From assembly GCA_030950485.1 (NCBI GenBank), contig JAUZRK010000009.1:1-48532 (forward strand): DNA of 48,532 nucleotides, read 5' to 3'. The position numbers and the translations under genes are program-made. The DNA comes from Candidatus Dojkabacteria bacterium (GTDB lineage Bacteria > Patescibacteriota > Dojkabacteria > J137). Below are positions 1 to 8,835 of this stretch, piece after piece (within the stretch, counting starts at the first letter, position 1; each line of letters opens with the position of its first letter). The notes under the pieces were generated by a model. It did not search any database and was not told the DNA's origin. It worked only from the letters and a program-made list of their open reading frames with translations.

Positions 1-2
1 AC

Positions 3-46
3 TAGTATTCCTAGTATTAATACTATTATCGCTAGTATTAATATTA
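3..46. repeat. Palindromic repeat cluster at the left edge
   Basis: TAGTATTAATACTA at 12-25 is a perfect 14-base palindrome. TAGTATTAATATTA at 33-46 repeats it with one mismatch, and a half copy TAGTATT lies at 3-9. The copies sit about one to two helical turns apart, as operator sites for a dimeric regulator would. They lie about 130 bases beyond the topA stop, so they more likely serve a gene to the left of the window. The regulator is unknown. Confidence 0.5.
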
Positions 47-176
47 CTGCGATTTGCTTTGTGGATTTCCAGAATCCTTGTATTTCCATGCATTAAATTT
101 TCCCCTAACCTATATTAGGGAAAATAGTTATACATTTCAACTGGAAAAACTATAATAGTCGGATAATTCGAAGATT

Positions 177-2402
177 CTATTCGACTTTTTTTACTTTTAT
201 AATTTTTTTAGTTTTTGGATAATCAGGATGTGCCCAGAAGTATCCAAATTTACCACTTCTTAAGATAAGTTCTTGTTTACCATCTTCCGTTTTAGGTGGT
301 TCTCCAAACAACTCAATCATTTTAGCTCGTTTATATACGAGAGGTTTTGCATCTTTGACCTTTGGATAATCGGGGTGTGCCCAAAATCCACCGAACTTTC
401 CTTTCTTATATGTATAATCTCTTCCATCTTCTGTTTTTGGAGCAGACTCATAACTTTCTTTAAATTCATCAGTCAAAGCTTCCTTTTCAATATCTTCTTT
501 CGACTTACCATCAATCGATAGAATCCCCTTACAATCTGGATAATTGCTACAGCTATAAAATTTACCATATCTCCCTAATTTTATAATCATAGGAGCTCCA
601 TCTTCAGGACATTTAATGTTTTCAGGTGCATCTCCTAATACTGTAAATTCGTCTCTAGGAATTTTTGCATCCGACTCAGTTACATTTATTTCAAATGGTT
701 CATAAAATTTGCCTAGCATGTCTTTCCACTTAAGCTTTCCATCAGCAATTTGGTCTAATTTGTTTTCCAAATCTGACGTAAAACTGTAGTCTACAACGTT
801 ATTAAAGTATCTTGTTAAAAGCTTATTTACTACTTCCCCTGTATCAGTTGGTATTAAGTATCGTCCTTCTTTAAGTGCATATTTTCTAGTCTGAATAGTA
901 CTTATTATAGTTGAATAAGTTGAAGGTCTACCTATTCCTAGCTCTTCTAGCTTTTTAATCAAACTTGCCTCTGAATATCTAGCAGGTGGTTGAGTAAAAT
1001 GTTGATCTGCTATTAAATTTGATTGATACCAGCTGTCTCCAATTTTCGTATCTGGTAATAAATTTTCGCTTACCTTATCATTAGTTGCAGCTAAATAACC
1101 ATCAAAAATCACAATACTTCCAGTAGCTTTAAATTCGTAATTATCTACCTGTGCCTTAATGGATTTGCTCTCTAATTTCGCAGACTTCATTTGTGAAGCA
1201 AGGGCAATATTTTTAATCAAAGAATAAATTTTCACCATTTCAGGAGTAAAATCTTTATTTCCAGATATATTTAAGTAAAAATCTACAGGTCTTATACATT
1301 CATGAGCTTCCTGTGCATTCTTTGATTTTTTACTATATGAATTTGGAGCCGTTGGCAAATACTCTTTTCCAAAAGTTTGAGAAATATATTTCCTAGCGCT
1401 ATCTACCGCAGATTTCGCCATATTTGTTGAGTCAGTTCTCATGTAAGTTATATAACCTTTTTCATATAACTTCTGGGCAATAGACATTGTTCTTTTTGCT
1501 GTAAAACCAAGCTTGTTTACCGCACTTCTTTGAAGAGTACTTGTAATTAGCGGTGGCTTAGGATTTTTATTTATAGGTTTGATTTCAACGTCAGAAATCT
1601 TTAGTTCTTTCCCCTTAACATCATTAACAATTTTTTCTATTTTTTCTTTATTATCTAATTCAATCTTTTTCCCGTCTAATTTACTTAATTCAAATCTAAC
1701 TAGACTCTTATCTAACTTCTCTAAGTACTCTTTCTTAGCTTCTGTATCAGTTTCTTGATCAAAATATTTTATGTCTAAGTTAGCTATTTCTTTATTTTGA
1801 GCATATGAATCTAATGACCAGTATTCATCTATGTTAAATGCTCTTCGCTCATCCTCCTTTTCTACAACTAATCTTAAAGCAACTGATTGTACTCTACCAG
1901 CTGATAATCCAAATGCTATTTTTTTCCATAAAATAGGAGAAAGTTTATATCCTACTAATCTATCTAGAACTCTTCTTGCTTGCTGAGCATCAACTAAATC
2001 TAGATTTAATTCTCTAGGATTATTAATAGCCTCAGTAACAGCATCTTTTGTAATTTCACTAAAAACAATTCTTGAAACATTGTGCCCCTTAGTAATTTTT
2101 CCATCTTTACCAATAGCTCCGAGCTTTCTTGCAATATGCCAAGCTATAGCTTCTCCCTCCCTATCAAGATCGACTGCTAATACTAATCCATCCGCCCCCT
2201 TATAAGCATCTTTTAGCTCTTTTACAACTTTTGGTTTAGTTACTTCATACGCAGGTTCAAAGTTCTTTTCGATATCAACACCAATCTTTGATTTAGGTAA
2301 ATCGATAACGTGCCCCTTTGAAGCTTTAACTATGTAATCTTTACCTAGATATTTTTTTATTGTCTTTGCTTTTGAAGGTGATTCTACTATTACTAATTTC
2401 AT
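177..2402 (-). CDS. topA: DNA topoisomerase I (type IA)
   Basis: Relaxes negatively supercoiled DNA by single-strand passage. The 741-residue protein starts with the TOPRIM domain (E7 in VESPSK; D78, D80 and E84 in DLDREGE), followed by the type IA core with catalytic Y320 in TYMRTDS. The C-terminus has one topoisomerase zinc finger at 598-626 that keeps C598, C618 and C624 but has Asp at the second cysteine position. Two further repeats of the same fold (FWAHPDYPK near 674 and 722) have lost every cysteine. It lies 12 bases after dprA and is probably cotranscribed with it, a common bacterial pairing. Identification is secure; zinc binding is doubtful. Confidence 0.98.
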   Translation of the reverse strand: MKLVIVESPSKAKTIKKYLGKDYIVKASKGHVIDLPKSKIGVDIEKNFEPAYEVTKPKVVKELKDAYKGADGLVLAVDLDREGEAIAWHIARKLGAIGKDGKITKGHNVSRIVFSEITKDAVTEAINNPRELNLDLVDAQQARRVLDRLVGYKLSPILWKKIAFGLSAGRVQSVALRLVVEKEDERRAFNIDEYWSLDSYAQNKEIANLDIKYFDQETDTEAKKEYLEKLDKSLVRFELSKLDGKKIELDNKEKIEKIVNDVKGKELKISDVEIKPINKNPKPPLITSTLQRSAVNKLGFTAKRTMSIAQKLYEKGYITYMRTDSTNMAKSAVDSARKYISQTFGKEYLPTAPNSYSKKSKNAQEAHECIRPVDFYLNISGNKDFTPEMVKIYSLIKNIALASQMKSAKLESKSIKAQVDNYEFKATGSIVIFDGYLAATNDKVSENLLPDTKIGDSWYQSNLIADQHFTQPPARYSEASLIKKLEELGIGRPSTYSTIISTIQTRKYALKEGRYLIPTDTGEVVNKLLTRYFNNVVDYSFTSDLENKLDQIADGKLKWKDMLGKFYEPFEINVTESDAKIPRDEFTVLGDAPENIKCPEDGAPMIIKLGRYGKFYSCSNYPDCKGILSIDGKSKEDIEKEALTDEFKESYESAPKTEDGRDYTYKKGKFGGFWAHPDYPKVKDAKPLVYKRAKMIELFGEPPKTEDGKQELILRSGKFGYFWAHPDYPKTKKIIKVKKVE

Positions 2403-2414
2403 ATTTCTCTTATT

Positions 2415-3515
2415 TTAGCTAACTTGTATAACGTATTTTCCAATGTCATCTTTCATTATGAATTCTTTTAATTCTAAAGATGAGCATAGACTAATTAAAT
2501 TTGTAAACCCAATCTGTAATATTAAATTTAATTCTTCTATAAATTTACCGCCAGATAATAGTGTATCATAAACTATTCTTTCACTTTCTGTCAAAGTGCT
2601 TAAATTTCTTAATTTATTTTTATTATAGTTTTTAATTCCTATATCCTCAAATACATCGCTAACTGATCTTATTAACCTAGCCTTATTTTCTCTAATCAAC
2701 TGATTACAACCTGAGCTGGTATTAAAATTAACACTACCTGGTAAAGAAAGAACATCTCTATTATTTTCAAAGGCAAGATTAGCAGTTATTATAGCTCCAC
2801 TCTTCTCTTTCGCTTCAACAATGATTGTATATTCGGAAAGACCAGCAATAATTCTGTTTCTAGCAGGGAATAGGCCTTTTGTTAGATTAATTGGTCGATA
2901 TTTAGAATACTCAGATATTATTAATCCATTCTGATTTAATATATTGTTATACAAATTAGTATTGGAGACAGGTGTTGCTTTCTCTACTTCAGAGGGTAAT
3001 ACAGAAATAGTATGTCCTCCAGCCTTAAGTGCTCCATGATGAACATGTGAGTCTATTCCTACAGCAAGACCACTTACAATAACTAAACCTGCTTTAGCTA
3101 ATTCATAAGATAATTCGCTAGCAAAAGATTTTCCAAATGCTGTTGCATTTCTAGTCCCAACTATAGAAATACATCTCTTACTTAATAGATTCTTATTACC
3201 ATTTGTAAATATTAATGCCGGTGCCTCTTGAACTTCATTTAATAAACCAGGGTAATTTTCATCAAAGAAAGGAACAAGACTATCGGTTAATTCGTATGAC
3301 TTAAGTAATTCTAGTTTCTTATTAGCAGTTCTTATTGCATTAGTTAAAAGATCAGATTCTTTATTACTTATTTCTTGTGTATATCCCACTTTAGTCTGAG
3401 CAAAATGGCAGTGCATTATTCTACGAGCTGATATGTCACCAATTCCTTTATTTCTAAGTAGTTCAAGAATCAGTACTTTATTAAGAATTGCTATCTTAGC
3501 TTCTTTTTCCATCAA
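2415..3515 (-). CDS. dprA: DNA-processing protein DprA (Smf)
   Basis: DprA binds incoming single-stranded DNA during natural transformation and loads RecA. The 366-residue protein has an N-terminal helix-hairpin-like region (about 1-70) and the Rossmann-type DprA core with VGTR at 119-122, SGLAVGID at 148-155 and FPARNRIIAGLS at 216-227. A small C-terminal winged-helix-like domain covers about 300-366. The ATG start directly precedes EKEAKIAIL, and no Shine-Dalgarno is seen. It is intact, whereas comEC in this window is interrupted, so the uptake pathway is only partly preserved as sequenced. Confidence 0.96.
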   Translation of the reverse strand: MMEKEAKIAILNKVLILELLRNKGIGDISARRIMHCHFAQTKVGYTQEISNKESDLLTNAIRTANKKLELLKSYELTDSLVPFFDENYPGLLNEVQEAPALIFTNGNKNLLSKRCISIVGTRNATAFGKSFASELSYELAKAGLVIVSGLAVGIDSHVHHGALKAGGHTISVLPSEVEKATPVSNTNLYNNILNQNGLIISEYSKYRPINLTKGLFPARNRIIAGLSEYTIIVEAKEKSGAIITANLAFENNRDVLSLPGSVNFNTSSGCNQLIRENKARLIRSVSDVFEDIGIKNYNKNKLRNLSTLTESERIVYDTLLSGGKFIEELNLILQIGFTNLISLCSSLELKEFIMKDDIGKYVIQVS

Positions 3516-3675
3516 TGTTTTTAATACCTTTTAAATAACAATAACAGTAGTAGTAAATTGAATTCTTACTAGCTAGTTACAATTATATATTTTAAATTTT
3601 ACATTGATTACATAAAGAAACACATGGAAATTAAACTAATTGAGAGAATCTTGAAAGAATGAAGTAAAAGTTTTT

Positions 3676-4455
3676 TTATTGGTTATAGATTGTGACACTT
3701 TCTATAATTATAGGAGTGGCCGTTCTATATTCGTTTGTGATTATATCTAGTGCTTTAGTTGGATTTTCAGACAGAAGTTCTACAATAGATATTGCACCTA
3801 TCGCTGATTTATCTCCAATTACTTCACCGATTACAGTAAATTTACCATTAAATTCATCGTAGACTGGACTTCCTTCATCTGCAAACATAATAAAAAACTG
3901 CGATCCATTTGTATCTGCTTCCGTATTTGCCATTGCTACAGTATATTTTTTAAAGCCCACAGAAACTATATCACTATCGGAAGAATAACCGTCATCTGCT
4001 AATTCTTCTTTCCTTTCATCGGATAGACCTAAGCTGTCCCAATTTATTTCATCATTGATCAAATAACCAGGATTACCCTTACCATCATCTATAGGATCAT
4101 CATTTAATGTGTTTCTATCTCCACCTTGTATAAGCAGCTTTGGAACTAACCTATGAAATGAGGTACCATTGTAGTATCCCTTACTAGAAAGATAAACAAA
4201 ATTATTTACATTTACAGGAGCATTTCTTTCATACAAATCAATAAGTATTGGTCCATAATTAGTATTAAGACTTGCTAGATAATCTTGACCAGGATTAAGA
4301 ATTGCAGGTGGTTGCTTATCAGCTCCAATATCATCCAATATTGGATCTCCATTAAAAAATGGGAAAAGTACTTGCCTCATAGTAAAGACGTATAGCCCCA
4401 TAAGTATTACTATACCTATTAAATACAACCAGATTTTTCCTTCGTCTTTGAACAT
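3676..4455 (-). CDS. Membrane-anchored cyclophilin-type peptidyl-prolyl isomerase
   Basis: Catalyses cis-trans isomerisation of Xaa-Pro bonds, here probably outside the membrane. Residues about 10-30 form one hydrophobic anchor with a short cytoplasmic start. The cyclophilin domain (about 60-258) contains F100-H101-R102 with the catalytic arginine, Q110-G111-G112, and an ANTEADTNGSQFF segment matching the family's active-site strand. An insert around 125-165 lengthens the domain relative to minimal bacterial cyclophilins. It follows the rRNA methyltransferase gene by 28 bases on the same strand and is probably cotranscribed with rpmB and that gene. No key residue appears to be missing. Confidence 0.93.
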   Translation of the reverse strand: MFKDEGKIWLYLIGIVILMGLYVFTMRQVLFPFFNGDPILDDIGADKQPPAILNPGQDYLASLNTNYGPILIDLYERNAPVNVNNFVYLSSKGYYNGTSFHRLVPKLLIQGGDRNTLNDDPIDDGKGNPGYLINDEINWDSLGLSDERKEELADDGYSSDSDIVSVGFKKYTVAMANTEADTNGSQFFIMFADEGSPVYDEFNGKFTVIGEVIGDKSAIGAISIVELLSENPTKALDIITNEYRTATPIIIESVTIYNQ

Positions 4456-4483
4456 AAAAAAACTAACTTAATATATCTTAAGT

Positions 4484-5185
4484 CTACGATACTTGCCTAA
4501 CTCTATCAAACATAATTATACTAGCTGCTACACTCATATTTAATGAGTTAACCTTTCCGAATTGAGGAATTTCTACTATTAGATCAGATTTCTTTCTAAC
4601 TCTATCAGATAATGATTTATCTTCTCCACCAATGATCAATAAATTATTTCCTGAAAGATCACTTTCAAAATATTTTTCGCCATCTCTTTCTATACCTACA
4701 ATTTTAAAGCCTAAGTCTTTAAAGAATTTAATAGAATTAAAAATTGCTTCTCTATAGACTGGTATATGAAATAAAGCACCTGTAGAAATTTTAGCTACTG
4801 TACCAGTTATATTAGTATTATTTGGAATTATTACACCTTTTAGTCCTGAACATTCAGCACTTCTAATAATAGCCCCAATATTATGTTCATAGGTAACATC
4901 AGAAATATAAATGAATGAATCATTAAAGTCAGGTATATTAATAGAAGATAATTTCTCAACAGAATAGTCAATTTCTATTGCTATACCTTGATGTTCATTT
5001 GAGTTAGTTAGTTTAGAAAGTTTTTTTGGATTAATATCTTCTACATGAATAGCCCTAGACTTAGCTAGAGCTATTATTTCGCTAATTTTATTATCTTTAT
5101 TGATATTATTTTGAATGTAAAGTTTGTGCGACTTAAACTTTGATGTAAGCGCCTCTTTAACTACATTTCTACCGTAGAATATCAT
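4484..5185 (-). CDS. rlmB: TrmH/SpoU-family rRNA 2'-O-methyltransferase (RlmB-like)
   Basis: A SAM-dependent 2'-O-ribose methyltransferase of the SPOUT knot class; the closest known role is Gm2251 of 23S rRNA. The 233-residue protein has an N-terminal substrate-binding domain (1-75). The catalytic domain has motif 1 around N102-R108 (HNIGAIIRSA), motif 2 G186-E188 (IIGGED) and motif 3 around N213-A220 (NSLNMSVA). It lies 22 bases downstream of rpmB, which suits a ribosome-related role. RlmB is favoured over other TrmH paralogues from domain layout and length, but the exact target nucleotide cannot be proved from sequence. Confidence 0.88.
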   Translation of the reverse strand: MIFYGRNVVKEALTSKFKSHKLYIQNNINKDNKISEIIALAKSRAIHVEDINPKKLSKLTNSNEHQGIAIEIDYSVEKLSSINIPDFNDSFIYISDVTYEHNIGAIIRSAECSGLKGVIIPNNTNITGTVAKISTGALFHIPVYREAIFNSIKFFKDLGFKIVGIERDGEKYFESDLSGNNLLIIGGEDKSLSDRVRKKSDLIVEIPQFGKVNSLNMSVAASIIMFDRVRQVS

Positions 5186-5207
5186 TTGTTAGGTATTATC
5201 TGTTGGA

Positions 5208-5441
5208 TTATTGAGCTTCTTGAAGTTTTCTCAACTTCTTGTAAGCCTTCATAGAGATTTTTACTCTCTTAGTTACTCCATTGATCTCTAACTTTACTTT
5301 TCGTAAGTTAGGTCTCCAAGTCCTTCTAGTCTTTGGGGCTTTAAACCTCCAAGTACCTCCGGCTCCAGATTTACCTCTTCTATGTTTTTTACTATTACCG
5401 AAAGATGTACTCTTTCCTGTGATCTCACATTTTCTTGCCAT
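5208..5441 (-). CDS. rpmB: 50S ribosomal protein L28
   Basis: A component of the large ribosomal subunit. The 77-residue protein begins MARKCEITGK, the usual L28 N-terminus, and continues with the basic NSKKHRRGK and RTWRPNLRKV segments. An upstream TTG at 5460-5462 would add seven residues (ILKTLA), but the ATG at 5439-5441 matches the family start and is preferred. The gene heads a probable minus-strand operon with the 23S methyltransferase and cyclophilin genes and is divergent from the tRNA-Thr/Tyr unit. Confidence 0.97.
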   Translation of the reverse strand: MARKCEITGKSTSFGNSKKHRRGKSGAGGTWRFKAPKTRRTWRPNLRKVKLEINGVTKRVKISMKAYKKLRKLQEAQ

Positions 5442-5500
5442 AGCTAGAGTTTTAAGAATCAATTAATATCGCGCCTAATTTTAATTCAAAAACAAAAATT

Positions 5501-5529
5501 TTGCAAAGATTAAAATGTATTGTTATACT
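5501..5529 (+). promoter_or_regulatory. Sigma70-type promoter for tRNA-Thr/tRNA-Tyr
   Basis: TTGCAA at 5501-5506, a 17-base spacer and TATACT at 5524-5529. The expected start is near 5536, about 37 bases before the first tRNA. Confidence 0.75.
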
Positions 5530-5572
5530 TTCTAAGTCAAAAATTCAGTGTCTTTAAAAATTAATTATGTTC

Positions 5573-5645
5573 GCTGGAATAGCTCAGCTGGTAGAGCAAC
5601 GGTTTTGTAAACCGTCGGTCGAGGGTTCGAATCCCTCTTCCAGCT
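5573..5645 (+). tRNA. tRNA-Thr (anticodon TGT)
   Basis: The cloverleaf closes with acceptor GCTGGAA/TTCCAGC, an anticodon stem ACGGT/ACCGT and loop TTTGTAA. The T-arm contains GGTTCGAATCC. CCA is not encoded. The discriminator base is T, as in the second tRNA-Thr of this window. Confidence 0.97.
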
Positions 5646-5656
5646 TTCTTTATTTT

Positions 5657-5740
5657 CCGGAGATGGCGGAGCGGTCAATCGCACCTGACTGTAAATCAGG
5701 CAGCCTTAGGCTTTCGGAGGTTCGAATCCTTCTCTCCGGA
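5657..5740 (+). tRNA. tRNA-Tyr (anticodon GTA)
   Basis: A class II tRNA with a long variable arm. Acceptor CCGGAGA pairs with TCTCCGG and the discriminator is A5740. The anticodon loop CTGTAAA lies between CCTGA and TCAGG. It is 11 bases downstream of tRNA-Thr in the same transcript. CCA is not encoded. Confidence 0.96.
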
Positions 5741-5761
5741 TATATTTAAAAATTTCTAAAG

Positions 5762-6515
5762 ATGCTTCAACCCATAGTCACAAATTTCTTTCAACTTACC
5801 AACAAAATACTGTATTTAGATTTTCAATCTAAAGAAAAATATTCTATTGCTAATTCAGTATTTTCTGACGTTTGGTATAACTTTTTCATAATAAATAAGC
5901 AGATAACTAATGAAGAAATTAAAAGCATCGAGTCTTTAAGGCATGTTACGGAAAAGTTAATAGAGAAAAAATACTCTTTTATGTTGATTCTACGTTATCA
6001 AATATAAATAATTACTTTAAAAATAAATATACACACGAAGGTGATGATACTTATATTGTAATTAGAGGTGCAGAAATACAAAAACCTATAAGTGAATTCG
6101 AATTAGAAAGAGTTACCCAAGATAATTTCCCAAACTATATTAATTTAGTAAAGCTTTGCTTCCCTGATTGGGAAAATAACGAGACTTATTCTAAACAAGT
6201 ATTGAGTAATGAGAAGATTGATAACGTAATAAATGAAACTTATCTTTTAAAAAATAAGCAAGATAATACATTTATATCATTTGGTAGCTTTATAGCTTCA
6301 AACAAAATGAATCTAGGCTATTTTCATAATTCAGGAACACATCCAGACTACAGACAGAAAGGTAACTTCACAAATTTAAAAAACTACTAATAAATAAACT
6401 TATTAAATATGGCGTTAACAACATACTCGCTATTGTAGAAAAAGATGGGGTACCCTACACTACTCTAAATAAACTTGGATTTAAAGAAGAAGCTAGATAC
6501 AACATCTACATTTAA
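5762..6515 (+). pseudogene. GNAT-like N-acetyltransferase broken by two frameshifts
   Basis: Three consecutive reading frames together give one protein of about 250 residues. The first runs from ATG 5762 to a stop at 6007 and the second resumes before that stop (FYVDSTLSNINNYF). The third resumes near 6375 in an A-rich run (KLLINKLIKYGVNNILAIVE) and ends at 6515. The segment GTHPDYRQKG resembles the acetyl-CoA-binding loop of GNAT enzymes, and LNKLGFKEEARYNI resembles their usual C-terminal strand. The substrate is unknown. Both breaks lie in A/T-rich runs, and otherwise the frames are open, so the damage is recent or a sequencing artefact. Confidence 0.72.
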
Positions 6516-6625
6516 TAATTACTTGTAATACATCTACGAGATTATTATTTCTATCTCTCGCTTTATTTTTTAATTCTATTGTAATTTACACTAATTAGAC
6601 TTAGAATTTTTTAATTACTTTATAG

Positions 6626-6631
6626 TATAAT
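6626..6631 (+). promoter_or_regulatory. -10 box upstream of tRNA-Thr(GGT)
   Basis: TATAAT lies 14 bases before the tRNA. The best -35 candidate, TTAGAA at 6601-6606, leaves a long 19-base spacer, so only the -10 is convincing. Confidence 0.5.
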
Positions 6632-6645
6632 AAATCGATTGTTAT

Positions 6646-6718
6646 GCCACCGTAGCTCAGTTGGTAGAGCGCACCCATGGTAAGGGTGAGGTCCGCAGTT
6701 CGACCCTGCGCGGTGGCT
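6646..6718 (+). tRNA. tRNA-Thr (anticodon GGT)
   Basis: Acceptor GCCACCG/CGGTGGC, anticodon stem CACCC/GGGTG with loop ATGGTAA. The discriminator base is T and CCA is not encoded. With the TGT isoacceptor upstream it covers the threonine codons except those needing a dedicated CGT reader. Confidence 0.97.
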
Positions 6719-6813
6719 TATAAATTCTTTCAAGATTCTAACAACAACTCCTTATTGATAATCGAAAAATACAAATTCCATAATAAAATCATTAATAGTT
6801 TATAAAGCTAATA

Positions 6814-7407
6814 ATGATTAATATTAAACAAATTAATATAGATAAGATAAAAATGTTTATTGCATTTTGCTTACTAATATCTGCACTATTAGGCTTCGCG
6901 TACTCAAGTTACTTAAGTTTAGAAGAAAATGGAAAGTTAGAATTTACTAAAGAAATACCTGAAGAAGGCTATATTTTTAAAAAAGTTGCATATATCTCAG
7001 GTGAAGTTAATACTCCAGGAGTATATGAGATTACTGATCATACAAGAATTTACGAGCTAGTCGAATATGCTGGTGGCTTTAATTTAAATGCCGATACTCA
7101 ATATATTAATAAAGAACTCAATTTAGCAACATTAGTAAATGATGAAGAGCATGTATTCATCCCAAGTAAAGAGCAATATCAGACGAAAAAAGTCTCCTTA
7201 ATTCCTGAAACTTACAATAAAGGATCAGATCTCATAAATATAAATACAAGTACTCTAGAAGATCTAGATACCTTACCGGGGATAGGAAAATCTACAGCTG
7301 AAAAAATTATTGATAATAGACCATATAGCAATATAAATGATTTATTAGATATCTCAGGAATAGGTGATTCGAAATTTAATGAAATCAGTAATTTGATTTC
7401 TATATGA
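6814..7407 (+). CDS. comEA: ComEA-like DNA-binding competence protein
   Basis: Binds double-stranded DNA outside the membrane and feeds the ComEC channel. The 197-residue protein has one membrane anchor (about 13-32), a SLBB-type domain (about 57-118; YISGEVNTPGVYEI) and a C-terminal helix-hairpin-helix pair (about 138-197; LPGIGKSTAEKI and ISGIGDSKFNEI). The stop TGA overlaps the comEC start in ATGA at 7404-7407, indicating translational coupling. A possible -10 TATAAA at 6800-6805 would give a very short leader. The gene is intact. Confidence 0.93.
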   Translation: MINIKQINIDKIKMFIAFCLLISALLGFAYSSYLSLEENGKLEFTKEIPEEGYIFKKVAYISGEVNTPGVYEITDHTRIYELVEYAGGFNLNADTQYINKELNLATLVNDEEHVFIPSKEQYQTKKVSLIPETYNKGSDLININTSTLEDLDTLPGIGKSTAEKIIDNRPYSNINDLLDISGIGDSKFNEISNLISI

Positions 7408-8834
7408 AAAAATCAAACTCATTAGTTATTCAAAAGTTACGTTCATTAACCCGACGATCTCATCGTATAACGCTTCTCTTATTAGCTCTTATAATAGGAA
7501 TAATTATAAGAGATAATTTTTTATTCATACTACCACTTGTTATTTTATCTTCAAGAATAACAGCTAGTAAAAAGTCTTTTTGCCTTATACTTACATCTTT
7601 TATTGTTGGAATAGGTCTTACCTGTAATTTACAAATAATATAAATAATCAGATAAATAATTTAAAGAATACGAGTATAGAAGCTAACGCTTCAATTGTAG
7701 AACCTCCATCAACGACCCAATATAATACAAAGGCAATTTTAAAAATCCCAGGGATAGACGCTTTATTTATTGCTGATTTACCAAAATACCCAAAACTGAA
7801 TTATGGTGACACTCTTTTTATAGAAGGTACTGTTAAAGTACTTGAGAAAGACAATAATAATTCAGGCTATATAAGTTATTTAAACAGTAAGAAAGTTTTC
7901 TTAGAAATCCAAGTAAAAAATTTTAAATATTTAGCCTCATCTGATTTAAATACTGTAAAAAGAAGACTTGAACAAAATACAAAAAATTATTTAAAAGAAC
8001 CTAGTAATAGTTTATTAAATGGTATTACACTTGGAACAAAAACTAAAATACCAACAGAGCTTGAGGGAACCCTCAAAAATACAGGTACTAGTCATATAAT
8101 TTCAGCATCAGGATTTAATGTAGTAATTATCTATATAGTATTATCTTCCTTCAGTTCTTTAATCAATAGAAAAGCAATTTATCTCCTGTCTGCAATAATT
8201 ATTCTTTTATATCTGTACATTATTGGACCATACAACTTGCCTGCTTTAAGGGCTACATTAATGATTTTAATTTTAATTTTTTATAAATTAATTGGTAGAA
8301 AACCAGATATTCCTCTAGTGCTATCACTTTCTGTAGTAATAATTCTTATAATAAATCCTCTTTCATGGAAAAATGTAAGCTTTCAACTATCCTTTTTTTG
8401 CAACTTTGGGATTGCTTTTATTTACAAATACATTTAAAAATGGACTAAAAAGATTTATAAAACTTGATAATATAAACGAAATTGTTTCTACGACATTATC
8501 TGTGCTTATAACTACTCTACCGATTACAATATTTACATTTGGATCAACATCATTAGTCTCCCTTATTAGTAATGTCCTTATACTTCCATTAATACCTATT
8601 ATAACTGTCTTTGGACTCTATTCTATATTAATAAGCTCACTTGGAATCAACTTATTAAACAAACTAATTTTTAGGATTTTAGATTTTCTATTGAAATTTA
8701 CTGTAAATATAATTAACTTCCTTGGCAAACAAAGTTTTGCTAGTACAGAAAGTACTACATTAGGTATTTGCCTACTTTCAATTATTATCTTAATTTACAT
8801 GTATTTTAAGTATAAAGAATTGAAACCCACATAG
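7404..8834 (+). pseudogene. comEC: comEC membrane channel, interrupted by two frameshifts
   Basis: ComEC is the inner-membrane channel for single-stranded DNA uptake. The first frame (7404-7643) gives basic and transmembrane residues. The second resumes between 7628 and 7641 and runs to 8437, with an OB-fold-like stretch and the Competence-domain signature (TGTSHIISASGFNV). The third resumes at the T7 run 8393-8399 (SFFATLGLLLF, the expected continuation) and ends at 8834. No other stops occur, so one indel at each site would restore a protein of about 475 residues. It lacks the C-terminal metallo-beta-lactamase domain, which is encoded by the next gene. Possible explanations are recent inactivation, slippage-based switching or sequence error. 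Confidence 0.85.
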
Positions 8835-8835
8835 T

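Noticed and set aside
7404-7407. UGA recoded as glycine
   Set aside because: comEA ends at TGA in a normal place overlapping the comEC start, and no conserved protein here contains in-frame TGA.
8393-8399. Programmed frameshifting in comEC
   Set aside because: The T7 run could slip, but no stimulatory hairpin or stop-codon arrangement is seen, and a second unrelated frameshift exists upstream; mutation or error is simpler.
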